DNA of 64,000 nucleotides from Cellulophaga sp. BC115SP (GTDB taxonomy: Bacteria > Bacteroidota > Bacteroidia > Cytophagales > Spirosomataceae). Below are positions 52,527 to 61,493 of the stretch, piece by piece. Location: positions 186,001 to 250,000 of the forward strand of contig NZ_JAAALB010000005.1 in assembly GCF_009905545.1 (NCBI RefSeq), read 5' to 3'. The notes beneath the pieces are model-generated. The model did no database searches. It had not been told where the DNA came from and was given only the letters and a program-made list of their open reading frames with translations. Position 1 is the stretch's first letter. Each line of letters opens with the position of its first letter. A program made the translations under genes and the position numbers.

Positions 52527-52880
52527 ATGGATATAGAGCAGTTTAGAGAATATTGCCTTTCAAAAAAAGGAGTCACAGAAGAACTCCCTTTTGGGCCTGA
52601 AACTTTGGTATATAAAGTTATGGGCAAAATATTTGCCTTAACAGGACTTGATAGCGAAATTTTTACGGTAAATCTCAAATGTGACCCCGAAAGAGCTGTC
52701 TCGCTCAGAGAGGAATTTTCTTTTATTATTCCTGGCTACCACATGAACAAAAAGCATTGGAATACCGTTAATTTTGAAAGAGCTCCTTCGAAGATGGCAT
52801 CCGAACTTGTAGATCACTCCTATGATATTGTGGTATCGGGCTTAACCAAAAAACTTCAAACGGAGTTAGCACAATTATAA
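52527..52880 (+). CDS. MmcQ/YjbR family protein
   Basis: 117 aa from the ATG at 52527; the longer frame from 52476 overlaps the previous gene. MDIEQFREYCLSKKGVTEEL, PFGPETLVYKVMGKIFALTG and NKKHWNTVNF are the family blocks. The CyaY-like fold of YjbR proteins is described as DNA binding, but a definite role is not established. Probably cotranscribed with the small membrane protein. Confidence 0.88.
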   Translation: MDIEQFREYCLSKKGVTEELPFGPETLVYKVMGKIFALTGLDSEIFTVNLKCDPERAVSLREEFSFIIPGYHMNKKHWNTVNFERAPSKMASELVDHSYDIVVSGLTKKLQTELAQL

Positions 52881-52904
52881 ACCAATAGCAATCGTTCGTG
52901 TACT

Positions 52905-53453
52905 ATGGAATGGCTGGTCCTCTTTTTCTTTTTACCTTTTGTTCTAACCTTGATGTTTTTCAATTGGTTAGAGGAAAAGTTTATTACCATCAAAAATAGA
53001 GAGAAGCTAGAAGATGGTGAACACCTAATTCATCATCGAAAATATAAAGAAGCGCTTTCTTTTTTTACCGAAAAGCTAAAACGCTTTCCAAAATCAGCCA
53101 AAGCGCATTATTATCGCTCACTTTGTAATTTGCAATTGGGGAATTTGTACTCGGCATTGTATGACATCGAACAATCTTTGAGTTTTGATAATACAGTTGG
53201 AGAGTCTTATGTAACCAAAGGAAAGATTTTGTACAAATTAGAAGATTTTGACGGTGCATTCTTAGAATTTGACAAAGCTGATTGGCATTTTAGAAGTGAA
53301 AATCCAACAGCACTACGATGGCGAGGAATGGCAAGGTACCAATTAGGTCAACGGAAAAGCGCTATTGAAGATTTTCAACTAGCAGTTCAATTAGGAGACG
53401 AAGATTCAGACTATATTTTAAGAACAAGTTTTGAGTATATTCATAAAATTTAA
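52905..53453 (+). CDS. TPR protein with N-terminal membrane anchor
   Basis: 182 aa. An N-terminal hydrophobic segment (WLVLFFFLPFVLTLMFFNWL) anchors it, followed by about four TPR units (HHRKYKEALSFFTEKLKRFP, YYRSLCNLQLGNLYSALYDI, TKGKILYKLEDFDGAFLEF, WRGMARYQLGQRKSAIEDFQ). Cytoplasmic orientation is likely. 24 bases after the MmcQ-like gene, so probably the same transcript. Confidence 0.85.
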   Translation: MEWLVLFFFLPFVLTLMFFNWLEEKFITIKNREKLEDGEHLIHHRKYKEALSFFTEKLKRFPKSAKAHYYRSLCNLQLGNLYSALYDIEQSLSFDNTVGESYVTKGKILYKLEDFDGAFLEFDKADWHFRSENPTALRWRGMARYQLGQRKSAIEDFQLAVQLGDEDSDYILRTSFEYIHKI

Positions 53454-53454
53454 C

Positions 53455-53491
53455 AAAAAAGGTGAATGATTTTAGATCATTCACCTTTTTT
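53455..53491. terminator. Bidirectional terminator
   Basis: GGTGAATGAT (53461-53470) and ATCATTCACC (53476-53485) flanked by an A-run and T-run. Confidence 0.92.
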
Positions 53492-53512
53492 GTTTTGCTA
53501 TAATTCTTTCCT

Positions 53513-54544
53513 CTAGCGTCCTTTTGCAGCCCAAACTGTTGCTTTTGCTAAGGCAGCTTTATCTGAAGTTCTCGATTTTACAAAATTACTTAGATATGCA
53601 TAACTGGCCTTATCAGTTTTGGCATCTATGATTGATTCCAAAATTTTAATGGCTTCAGCAGATTTACCTTCTCTAAACAAAGCAGTTGCTTCCTCTCTAA
53701 ACACACGAACACCAATCGCTTTTTGTGTCACACCAAGTTTAGCCAAATTGGCTTTTATTTGTGCAATTTTAGCTGATGAAAATTTACTTCCTCTACTCGA
53801 ATATAGTGAATACATGATAATATTCTCAGCCGTTTGCTTGACTAAATTTTTATCAAACTTAGCATTAAATTCCGCAAGGTGATTAATCATGTATACAAAA
53901 AGAGGATTTTCATCATCTATAATAGCTTTTTGAAGCACTGCAAAATTTACGTTACTGGTGTATTGAGTGGTAGGAATCGACTTTGCATAGGTTTTCAAAA
54001 CTGTAATATTCATCACGGTATCTTTCAAAATACGCGCCATATAGCCATAATCAATCAAGAAATTAGCCGTTCTATTTCCACTTTGATATATGGCCTTGTA
54101 GCCAGTTGCTCTTTTTTGTGGATTCAACGCAATCATCGCCGATGAAATAAGTGCTTCGGGTGAATTGGTATTTTCTCCCATAATGGCAACATGCATCAAT
54201 TTGACATCCTTGTCAAAAAACAGCAACGTTGGCGTGGATGGAATCCAGATATTTTGTTTTTGTAAAAAACCAGCCGCCTCTGGCGAGGTCATATCCAGTT
54301 TATAAGAAATGTAATTTTTATTATAAATATCTCCTACTTGCTGATTTTCAAAAGTAGGTTTAAATGCTATACAAACATGACAAGTTGGTGCATAAGCTTC
54401 CAAGAATACCGCTTTATTTTGAACTTTTGCCAAATCAAAAACGGTGCGTAAATTTCCTCCAGAAATAAAGTTAACTCCTCGTTGTGCAATCGTAGAAAGA
54501 CTTAACAACAGCAAAATGGCAATACTTAGCAAAGTTTTTTTCAT
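53513..54544 (-). CDS. Exported thioredoxin-fold protein
   Basis: 343 aa from the ATG at 54544, which restores a clean signal peptide MKKTLLSIAILLLLSLSTIAQ; the upstream frame start is unlikely. Thioredoxin-like domain (about 25-150) with YAPTCHVCIAF, a CxxC-type site (CHVC), and WIPSTPTLLFFDKD with the cis-Pro. The C-terminal half is helical repeats ending in SAEAIKILESI. It probably reduces or moves disulfides in the periplasm. Just downstream of gldC on the same strand but separated by a terminator. Confidence 0.83.
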   Translation of the reverse strand: MKKTLLSIAILLLLSLSTIAQRGVNFISGGNLRTVFDLAKVQNKAVFLEAYAPTCHVCIAFKPTFENQQVGDIYNKNYISYKLDMTSPEAAGFLQKQNIWIPSTPTLLFFDKDVKLMHVAIMGENTNSPEALISSAMIALNPQKRATGYKAIYQSGNRTANFLIDYGYMARILKDTVMNITVLKTYAKSIPTTQYTSNVNFAVLQKAIIDDENPLFVYMINHLAEFNAKFDKNLVKQTAENIIMYSLYSSRGSKFSSAKIAQIKANLAKLGVTQKAIGVRVFREEATALFREGKSAEAIKILESIIDAKTDKASYAYLSNFVKSRTSDKAALAKATVWAAKGR

Positions 54545-54592
54545 AGTAAAAGTATTAGGGATATGGTTGGAAACAACAAATACATTTGCAAT

Positions 54593-54632
54593 AAAAAAGC
54601 TGATTATGCTGAAAAACTCCAACATAATCAGC
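54593..54632 (-). terminator. gldC terminator
   Basis: GCTGATTATG (54599-54608) and CATAATCAGC (54623-54632), ending in six T on the minus strand. Confidence 0.9.
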
Positions 54633-54649
54633 CTTCTGATTTTAGGAAA

Positions 54650-55003
54650 TTAAGCTTGTTGCTGTTGAGCTGCTTTCATTTCTTCTTTCAACGTTTGGCT
54701 CAAATCTTTACATAATGCATCGATTTTGATAGCCATGGCTTCATCGCCAGTAGCACGAATCGCAGATTCAGCGATACTTCCCATCATCTCGATATAGAAA
54801 CGTTTCATTTCAAGTACATCCATATCTTTAGTCCATAAAGGTAATGCAAGCGTTCCTTTGTGGTAGTGATCCCAAACACCAATAAAGATAGATTTTGTTT
54901 CCTCAATTCCCTCGTTAGGGTTTTCGGTAGCAGTCCACTGAATTTGCTCTGGAATACTTTGGTCGTCTAATGTTACTTGAAAATTGATTTCTGATTTTTT
55001 CAT
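54650..55003 (-). CDS. gldC: Gliding motility protein GldC
   Basis: 117 aa. KKSEINFQVTLDDQSIPEQI, IGVWDHYHKGTLALPLWTKD and FYIEMMGSIAESAIRATGDE match GldC, a cytoplasmic protein required for or supporting gliding and type IX secretion in Flavobacterium-type Bacteroidetes. It does not prove that this organism glides. Gln-rich tail. Fits with the type IX-secreted protease at 27156. Confidence 0.88.
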   Translation of the reverse strand: MKKSEINFQVTLDDQSIPEQIQWTATENPNEGIEETKSIFIGVWDHYHKGTLALPLWTKDMDVLEMKRFYIEMMGSIAESAIRATGDEAMAIKIDALCKDLSQTLKEEMKAAQQQQA

Positions 55004-55138
55004 GATAAATTCTTCACCTGCTTAAATATTGTGCAAGTATCTATATTGGAAAATTAAAGCTTTCAAATGAAACAGCGATTTCACCCGAAAAGTTTGCTTG
55101 GTTCAAACAAAAGCTTACCACGAATTTAGCACAAAAAA

Positions 55139-55867
55139 CTAGTTCGAACCAAATACTTTTTTGAGAAGGTCTGTCACACGAGCGGCTGGATTCTCACGAA
55201 TCTTTTGTTCTTCTTGTGCTACCAACACAAATAAACCATCGATTGCCTTTTGTGTGGCATATCCTTTCAAATCTGGATTTAGCTTTTGAGCCGTAAACGG
55301 AATCTTGTTATAAGTAGTCGCAATATCGCCATACAATTTGGTCGCTCCCGTCGAATTGATAGATTCTTCCATGATAGGGGCAAATGCTTTAGCCAGCGCA
55401 TCCGACGATGTACGCTTTAGGTATTGCGTCGCAGCGTCTTTGTCTCCTTTCAAAATACTCAACGCATCTTGGATTGTCATTTTGCTAATAGCATCCACAA
55501 AAATTGGGACTGCTTGTCCAGCAGCTTTCTCTGCCCCTCTGTTTAAAGTGGTAATAAATTTATCACACTCGCTTCCCAAGCCAATTTGACGAAGTTTTGC
55601 CTCTACTTTTTGTGCTTCTGGTGGAAACAATAATTTAATGGTTTGATTTCCCAAAAATCCATCTAGCGCCCCTGCTTGTGCCGATGAGTTTTTGATACCA
55701 ACCGTCAACGCTTCCTTTAAGCCTTTACCTATCTCATCTGAAGTAAGACCTCCCTTACTTGCATTTGCCAATACATCATTGGCTTGTTTTAAGATATTTC
55801 CTAGGTTTTGAGATTGACAACTAGTTACTGTACCCATTAGGCAGATGGCGATAAGAATTCTTTTCAT
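55139..55867 (-). CDS. DUF4197 lipoprotein
   Basis: 242 aa. Lipobox VTSC with Cys17, then a helical domain with GLTSDEIGKGLKEALTVGIK, LFPPEAQKVEAKLRQIGLG and the conserved AVPIFVDAISKMTIQDALSI, ILKGDKDAATQYLK. These are DUF4197 marks; the family is exported and of unknown function. Between it and cinA (55868-56144) lies only a promoter and a short GAGAG/CTCTC hairpin. Confidence 0.88.
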   Translation of the reverse strand: MKRILIAICLMGTVTSCQSQNLGNILKQANDVLANASKGGLTSDEIGKGLKEALTVGIKNSSAQAGALDGFLGNQTIKLLFPPEAQKVEAKLRQIGLGSECDKFITTLNRGAEKAAGQAVPIFVDAISKMTIQDALSILKGDKDAATQYLKRTSSDALAKAFAPIMEESINSTGATKLYGDIATTYNKIPFTAQKLNPDLKGYATQKAIDGLFVLVAQEEQKIRENPAARVTDLLKKVFGSN

Positions 55868-56010
55868 AAATAAGATGTTGTTTAAATGGAGAGAACCTGA
55901 GGCTCTCGATTACTTTCATTTTCAGACTTTAAGAGTGAATAGAAGTAACAAAATCTAAGATTTTAACCCTGACTCTTTTAAAATCTTTTGTTTTGTACCC
56001 TTGAATTAAA

Positions 56011-56040
56011 CGACAAAAGTGCCGAAAATGTGTAATTTTG
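56011..56040 (+). promoter_or_regulatory. Canonical promoter of cinA
   Basis: TTG (56011-56013), 19 bases, TAATTTTG (56033-56040); RNA start near 56046, so a leader of about 100 bases. Confidence 0.7.
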
Positions 56041-56144
56041 AACAAAAATAATGAATTCTTAGCAGGGCTTATCCGAATCAGAGTGGTTTGTTCGGTACAA
56101 AATTGAATAAATCAGTTCCAAAAGCATCTTGAACCTTTTAAGCA

Positions 56145-57383
56145 ATGATTAAAGCAGAGATTATTACAATTGGGGATGAAATCCTGTATGGTCAGATTAC
56201 AGACACTAATACACAATGGATTAGTGCAGAATTGGATAAAATTGGTATCAAAACTGTCCGAAAGTCTTCGGTTGGTGACACAGAAGAGGCAATTCTAACT
56301 ATTTTTTCAGAGGCAACGAGCCGTGCAGATGTAGTTTTGGTCACGGGAGGTTTGGGTCCAACAAAAGATGATATTACTAAAAAAACTTTTTGTAAGTATT
56401 TCGGTACGGAACTAGCTGTCCACGAACAAGCCCTTATCGACCTAAAAGCTTTTTTCCAAAAAAGAGGTCGAGAGGTTACAGGACTTAATTTAGGTCAAGC
56501 CGAACTCCCACTGAATGCTACTTATATTCAAAACAAACTAGGTACAGCGCCAGGTATGTGGTTTGAACAAAATGGAGTCATCTATATTTCAATGCCTGGG
56601 GTTCCTTACGAAATGAAAGGATTGATGTCTGATGCAATATTGCCTCGACTTCAGGGTCATTTTAAAACACCTACGATTTTCCATCAAATTATCAGAACTG
56701 TCGGTATAGGCGAATCTATTTTAGCAGAAAAAATTGCTAATTGGGAAGATGCTTTACCTGAAAACTTAAAGCTCGCCTATCTGCCATCGATGGGAAGTGT
56801 CAAACTGCGACTTACAGGTTTTGGCGAAAATGAGGAAGAAATAAAGGCTCAAGTTGCTTCTGAAGTTCAAAAACTTATTCCTATCATTGAGGAGTTTGTA
56901 TATGCACTAGAAGATATTGAGTTAGAAGTTGCAATAGGACGACTTTTGAAAGAAAAAGGTCTTACAGTTTCAACAGCCGAAAGCTGCACAGGTGGATATT
57001 TAGCTCATCAATTTACCAAAGTAGCGGGCTCGTCAAGTTATTATTGGGGTAGCGTAATTTCGTATGACAATTCGGTTAAAATCAATCAACTTGGTGTAAG
57101 ACCAGAAACTTTAGACCAATTTGGGGCTGTCTCTGAAGAAACCATTATTCAAATGTCTGAAAATGTACGTCAAAAACTGGGAACAGATTTCGGACTAGCC
57201 ACTAGTGGTATTGCTGGCCCAGACGGAGGATTACCAGACAAACCCGTAGGTACTATTTGGATTGCGGTAGCAACAAAAGATAAGACATATACTCAAAAGC
57301 TTCAATTGGGAGGCTTTAGAGAGCAAAATATTCATTTAACTTCTATCAACATACTTAATTTATTGAGAAAAGTTTTGAAATAA
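56145..57383 (+). CDS. cinA: CinA-like nicotinamide-nucleotide amidase
   Basis: 412 aa. The N-terminal COG1058 (MoCF-like) domain, AEIITIGDEILYGQITDTNT and VLVTGGLGPTKDD, acts on ADP-ribose in related proteins; the C-terminal amidase domain has VSTAESCTGGYLAHQFTKVA and SGIAGPDGG. It recycles NMN and its breakdown. CinA names came from competence genes, but no competence link is seen. Followed 99 bases later by the E2 gene. Confidence 0.93.
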   Translation: MIKAEIITIGDEILYGQITDTNTQWISAELDKIGIKTVRKSSVGDTEEAILTIFSEATSRADVVLVTGGLGPTKDDITKKTFCKYFGTELAVHEQALIDLKAFFQKRGREVTGLNLGQAELPLNATYIQNKLGTAPGMWFEQNGVIYISMPGVPYEMKGLMSDAILPRLQGHFKTPTIFHQIIRTVGIGESILAEKIANWEDALPENLKLAYLPSMGSVKLRLTGFGENEEEIKAQVASEVQKLIPIIEEFVYALEDIELEVAIGRLLKEKGLTVSTAESCTGGYLAHQFTKVAGSSSYYWGSVISYDNSVKINQLGVRPETLDQFGAVSEETIIQMSENVRQKLGTDFGLATSGIAGPDGGLPDKPVGTIWIAVATKDKTYTQKLQLGGFREQNIHLTSINILNLLRKVLK

Positions 57384-57398
57384 CTGAACAGTTTCGGA

Positions 57399-57412
57399 TT
57401 TTCGGCCGAAAA
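57399..57412. promoter_or_regulatory. Perfect palindrome upstream of the E2 gene
   Basis: TTTTCGGCCGAAAA is self-complementary and lies 70 bases before the E2 ATG. It could be an operator, or a leftover hairpin after cinA. No T-run follows it. Confidence 0.3.
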
Positions 57413-57482
57413 TGAGGCTTGAGCTTTCTTAGAACCGAAATTTAGACTTTACAGCCAAAAACAAAACAAAAAACTTACAATT

Positions 57483-58784
57483 ATGGCTCAAATTGAAATT
57501 ATTATGCCCAAAATGGGTGAGAGTATTATGGAGGCTACAGTGCTTTCGTGGCTAAAAAAAGTTGGCGAACGCATTGAGGCAGACGAATACTTATTGGAGG
57601 TAGCAACGGACAAAATTGACACCGAAGTACCTTCATCGCATGGTGGGATTGTAAAACAGTACTTGGTACAGGAAGGTGAAATTGCCGTAATAGGAAAGCC
57701 TATCTGTATTATTGAAACTGATGGCGAAGCCAGCTCTGAGCCAGTTTCAGAAACAATCGAAAAGGAAATTCAAGAAATTCAATCGCTTACGGGAATTAAC
57801 TTAGACCCTACTAATCAAGCAATTGAAGAGAGTGTTGCCCTTGATACAGCAAACCGTTTTTATTCACCTTTGGTGATGAGTATCGCTAACGAAGAAGGAA
57901 TTTCGGCACAAGAATTATCTCAAATTGCAGGAACAGGGTCGGAAGGTCGTGTGACAAAACATGATATTTTGGCATACCTAAAAAATCGTCAAAATCCTGC
58001 AAGTATTGCTCCTAAAGTAGCTCCAATTCCAGTTGCTGAGGCTCCTAAATCTGCTACTATCACTTTCTCTGGACAAGACGAAATCGTGCAAATGGACCGT
58101 ATGCGTAGAATGATTGCCGACCGTATGGTTGACTCAAAACGCATCGCGCCTCACGTAACCTCTTTTGTGGAAACTGATATGACAACTGTTTCGCTGTGGA
58201 GAGAAGGTATCAAAAATAGCTTTAAAAAGGAATATGGTGAAAATATTACCTATACCCCTCTTTTAATTGAAGCGGTGGTGAAAGCTATCAAAGATTTTCC
58301 AAAAATCAATGCTTCGGTGGATGGTGATAAAATTATTTATCGTAAAAATATCAATATTGGTATGGCTGTAGCCTTACCAAATGGCAATTTGATTGTACCA
58401 GTAATTCATAATGCTGATTCATACAATTTGATTGGTCTGACCAAGAAAGTTAATGATATAACCCAACGTGCTCGTGAAAATAAGTTGAGACCAGAAGATC
58501 TTGAAGGTGGAACTTACACTATCTCAAATATCGGTACTTTTGGTAACATCATGGGAACGCCGATCATTATGCAACCGCAGGTAGCGATTATTGCATTTGG
58601 TGCTATCCAGAAAAAACCAGCGGTTATCGAAACTCCTCAAGGTGATTTAATTGGTATTCGTCAAAAGATGTTTATCTCTCATTCATACGACCACCGCGTT
58701 GTGGACGGCTCACTTGGTGGACAATTTGTCAAACGAGTGTCTGATTATTTAGAAGGATTCGATCCAAAACGAAATCTTATCTAG
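57483..58784 (+). CDS. 2-oxoacid dehydrogenase E2 (dihydrolipoamide acyltransferase)
   Basis: 433 aa. Lipoyl domain with Lys44 in ATDKIDTEVPS, peripheral subunit-binding domain (about 122-162, YSPLVMSIANEEGISAQELS), Pro/Ala linker and catalytic domain with HRVVDGS, His404 and Asp408. The acyl group (acetyl, branched-chain or succinyl) is not fixed by the sequence; the two-copy-like Lys-Met start suits branched-chain or pyruvate complexes. The E1 and E3 genes are not in the window. Ends at a hairpin that overlaps the next gene. Confidence 0.92.
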   Translation: MAQIEIIMPKMGESIMEATVLSWLKKVGERIEADEYLLEVATDKIDTEVPSSHGGIVKQYLVQEGEIAVIGKPICIIETDGEASSEPVSETIEKEIQEIQSLTGINLDPTNQAIEESVALDTANRFYSPLVMSIANEEGISAQELSQIAGTGSEGRVTKHDILAYLKNRQNPASIAPKVAPIPVAEAPKSATITFSGQDEIVQMDRMRRMIADRMVDSKRIAPHVTSFVETDMTTVSLWREGIKNSFKKEYGENITYTPLLIEAVVKAIKDFPKINASVDGDKIIYRKNINIGMAVALPNGNLIVPVIHNADSYNLIGLTKKVNDITQRARENKLRPEDLEGGTYTISNIGTFGNIMGTPIIMQPQVAIIAFGAIQKKPAVIETPQGDLIGIRQKMFISHSYDHRVVDGSLGGQFVKRVSDYLEGFDPKRNLI

Positions 58785-58804
58785 GATTCGTCTTAAGCAT
58801 ATCC

Positions 58805-58866
58805 AATCCTCAAAGAAGGTGATGCAAAGTATCTAACTTTGTCCAATCTTCTTTGAGGATTTTTTC
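58805..58866 (+). terminator. E2 terminator inside the convergent ABC gene
   Basis: AATCCTCAAAGAAG (58805-58818) and CTTCTTTGAGGATT (58848-58861) form a 14-bp perfect stem with an inner CAAAGT/ACTTTG stem, followed by TTTT. The last about 17 codons and the stop of the ABC ATPase gene (58810) lie inside it. Confidence 0.85.
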
Positions 58867-59490
58867 TATATTTCCAAAAGAATCATGTTCAAAAATACGC
58901 TCTACATTTCCTTTTTTTAACCATAAAACCCTATCACATATTCCTGTAAGTGTTTCTAACACATGTGATGTCAAAAGGATAATCTTCCCTTTCGCCTTTA
59001 ACTTCAAAATGATTTCTTTGAGCAGAAAACTAGATTCTAAATCAAGCCCATTAAAAGGTTCGTCAAAAATCATAACTGGTCTATCAAGTATCAAAATGCT
59101 TAGTAATGCCAGCTTTTTTTTCATACCTGTTGAAAAATTTTCAATTTCTTGGTTCAAGGGAATGTCCAACATCGTAGCCCAAGCCTGAATATCAACCAGT
59201 TTTTCCTTTTTTATAAAAATATGAAGGTACTCTTGTGCCGTTAGGTGCGGATAGAAATAATTATGCGTTTCGAGCATTGCAATTGATTGCTGACTTAATG
59301 GTGCATTTTGAAACTGAATCGTTCCTTGTGCTAATGGTAAAAAGCCTGCAACCAAGTTCAACAATGTGGATTTTCCTGCTCCATTCAAGCCCAAAATGCC
59401 CAATATTTCTCCATTTTTGACCTCAAATGATACATTTTCTAAAACAAGGTTTTCCTCATACGAAAAACTAAGATGATTGATACTAAGCAT
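58810..59490 (-). CDS. ABC transporter ATP-binding protein
   Basis: 226 aa from the ATG at 59490. Walker A ILGLNGAGKSTLLN, signature FSTGMKKKLALLS and Walker B MIFDEPFNGLD are present. The start overlaps the permease stop by 8 bases (ATGCTTAG), so the two are coupled. It probably drives export or an unknown substrate with the membrane protein at 59483. Starts further upstream are inside the permease frame. Confidence 0.92.
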   Translation of the reverse strand: MLSINHLSFSYEENLVLENVSFEVKNGEILGILGLNGAGKSTLLNLVAGFLPLAQGTIQFQNAPLSQQSIAMLETHNYFYPHLTAQEYLHIFIKKEKLVDIQAWATMLDIPLNQEIENFSTGMKKKLALLSILILDRPVMIFDEPFNGLDLESSFLLKEIILKLKAKGKIILLTSHVLETLTGICDRVLWLKKGNVERIFEHDSFGNIEKILKEDWTKLDTLHHLL

Positions 59491-60424
59491 AAAAGTAGGT
59501 TTGAAGGTTTCTGATAGCTTTTGGATAGAATACGACAAAAAGTACGATAGAAATTGGGAAGAAATAAGGCAGTAACATTCCCAACAAAATCATTCCAACA
59601 TAAACTTTCCCCGATGTAACCGATTCGTTGGGGATATATGATTTGTATTTATTCAAAATAAATATGGTAAAGTTGAGACAATAAAAGAGTAGTAAAATCA
59701 GATAAGCCAACCAATGTTCTGGAAATCGGAATAAATACCAAAGTACCAATGGTGCTATGAACTTCGTAAAAAGGAAAAACTGAGAAAGTATTTTTGTCTT
59801 TAAAAAGTCACGAGCACTCTGGTGGTCTAATTTTAAGATTAATAGGCTTTCACAATAATTAAAACAACCTGCCAGACTAATTGTCACCAAGCCGATTCCT
59901 ATAAAACCTGCCCAATGCCATACCCCAATTACGATTGTTAAAAGATAGAGTCCATAAATTCCCCAACCATTTTGTCGAAAGTGGGCTCGCCATTCAAACT
60001 GAGAGGGAGGAATCCATGCGTGTTTCAATCGAATAACACGCCAATTGAGTTCAACATTAGGTTGAAATCTTGCCAGCAGTGCCACAATTCCAACTGTTAA
60101 ACTCCCAAATACCCAATTTTGACTCCAAAGTACATTCCACACAACAAACGGAATTGTAAGTATTTCGTACTCGAAAAGATACACGAGCCATGTTTTTTCT
60201 AAGAAAATTTGCTGTAGTAGTCGCTTATCCTTTCGGTTTTGGTGAAAAGGGATAATTGAAAAAGGAAGAATGAGAATCCACAAAGGACTTGATTTCGAAC
60301 TCCCAATCAGTTGCAGAAACAAACCTAGCAGCAAACACATAGCTAGAAAAGTATATACCCATCCCGTTTTTTGAAGAATCGAAAGTAATTGTCTGTATCT
60401 GAGAAAGCATATCTTTTGTATCAT
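59483..60424 (-). CDS. ABC transporter membrane protein
   Basis: 313 aa. About six hydrophobic segments (for example YTFLAMCLLLGLFLQLIG, WAGFIGIGLVTISLAG and LAYLILLLFYCLNFTIFIL). No conserved motif fixes the substrate. It is the first gene of a two-gene operon with the ATPase and no soluble binding protein, which suggests an exporter of the ABC-2-like kind. Confidence 0.8.
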   Translation of the reverse strand: MIQKICFLRYRQLLSILQKTGWVYTFLAMCLLLGLFLQLIGSSKSSPLWILILPFSIIPFHQNRKDKRLLQQIFLEKTWLVYLFEYEILTIPFVVWNVLWSQNWVFGSLTVGIVALLARFQPNVELNWRVIRLKHAWIPPSQFEWRAHFRQNGWGIYGLYLLTIVIGVWHWAGFIGIGLVTISLAGCFNYCESLLILKLDHQSARDFLKTKILSQFFLFTKFIAPLVLWYLFRFPEHWLAYLILLLFYCLNFTIFILNKYKSYIPNESVTSGKVYVGMILLGMLLPYFFPISIVLFVVFYPKAIRNLQTYFYA

Positions 60425-60495
60425 AAAACACTCATTTTGTCATTGAATCAAAGAATCTAATATCCTATGAGTCGCAAACATCAACAGATAATTAC

Positions 60496-60527
60496 AAAAA
60501 AAGGCTATCCATTTGATTGGATAGCCT
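60496..60527 (-). terminator. Desaturase gene terminator
   Basis: AGGCTATCCA (60502-60511) and TGGATAGCCT (60518-60527) form a 10-bp stem; on the minus strand a run of seven T follows. Confidence 0.92.
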
Positions 60528-60550
60528 CAAAAGTTTATTCTTTTTCTAAA

Positions 60551-61312
60551 TTAGAATTGCGCATCTGCTGGTTTTACATTCGGACGAATGATTCTCAACC
60601 AAGTCAAAACTTTAATTACTGGATATGTAGGGTCGATTTCGTACCATTTTGCACCAAAGTTCATGCTGTTAGGCAATTTGTGGTGGTTATTTTGGAACAA
60701 TTCACCCAACATCAAGAAATCAAAAATCAATGAGTTTCTTGATTTATCATGGTTATCAAAATTTTGGTATCCATACTTATGACCAGACCAGTTAACGATA
60801 GCACCGTGGATTGGTCCCATCAAGAAGTGGATTGGCAATAAAAAGAAGAATGCCCAGTGCATATCGAAGTAAACAAATGCAACGATATAAAACACAGAAT
60901 AAGCAACTCCCCAACCAACTCGCGACATCCAGCTATCCCCTAACTTCTCAATAAAATTTGAGTAAGGATAGTTGTGGTCAAAACGTTCTTCAATTTTTGT
61001 TTTGCTATTCAAAAGTGCATTGTAAATGTCTTTCGTTTTCCACATCATTGTGAACACATTACTCGAAAAATGAGGTGAGTGAGGATCCTTCTCGGTATCG
61101 CTGAATGCGTGGTGCATTCGGTGCAAGATCGCATAAGCACGAGGGCTCAAATAAGAAGAACCTTGAGAAACGTAAGTCAAAAAATAGAAAAAGCGCTCCC
61201 AGAACTTGTTCATCAAAAACATTTTGTGCGCCGAGTAACGGTGCAAGAAAAATGTTTGGCTAAACAATGACAAATACCAGTGAATGATGAATGCGGGTAA
61301 TACCAATTGCAT
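60551..61312 (-). CDS. Membrane fatty-acid desaturase (acyl-CoA desaturase type)
   Basis: 253 aa. Di-iron desaturase with the three histidine boxes HRYSAH (24-29), HRMHH (64-68) and the NNHH box in GELFQNNHHK near residue 209. Four membrane segments around them. It introduces a double bond into a fatty acid, most probably at the delta-9 position, for membrane fluidity. The His boxes are all intact. Start at the ATG 61312. Confidence 0.92.
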   Translation of the reverse strand: MQLVLPAFIIHWYLSLFSQTFFLHRYSAHKMFLMNKFWERFFYFLTYVSQGSSYLSPRAYAILHRMHHAFSDTEKDPHSPHFSSNVFTMMWKTKDIYNALLNSKTKIEERFDHNYPYSNFIEKLGDSWMSRVGWGVAYSVFYIVAFVYFDMHWAFFFLLPIHFLMGPIHGAIVNWSGHKYGYQNFDNHDKSRNSLIFDFLMLGELFQNNHHKLPNSMNFGAKWYEIDPTYPVIKVLTWLRIIRPNVKPADAQF

Positions 61313-61493
61313 GTGTAAAAGTTGTTTAAATGTTACAACAAATATACTCTTTGTTGTTCTAAATTGTTTTAATCATTAATTATTCTGACAAATGTCATTT
61401 TTCTTTCAAATTTAGTCGGGTTTAATCGTATGCTTTTCAGGAAAAGTACAAATTTCTTCTCATTAACCTCCCATTTATACAGGCTATTTTTTC

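Noticed and set aside
60225-60431. 68-aa frame in the ABC permease
   Set aside because: It is inside the permease gene in another frame.
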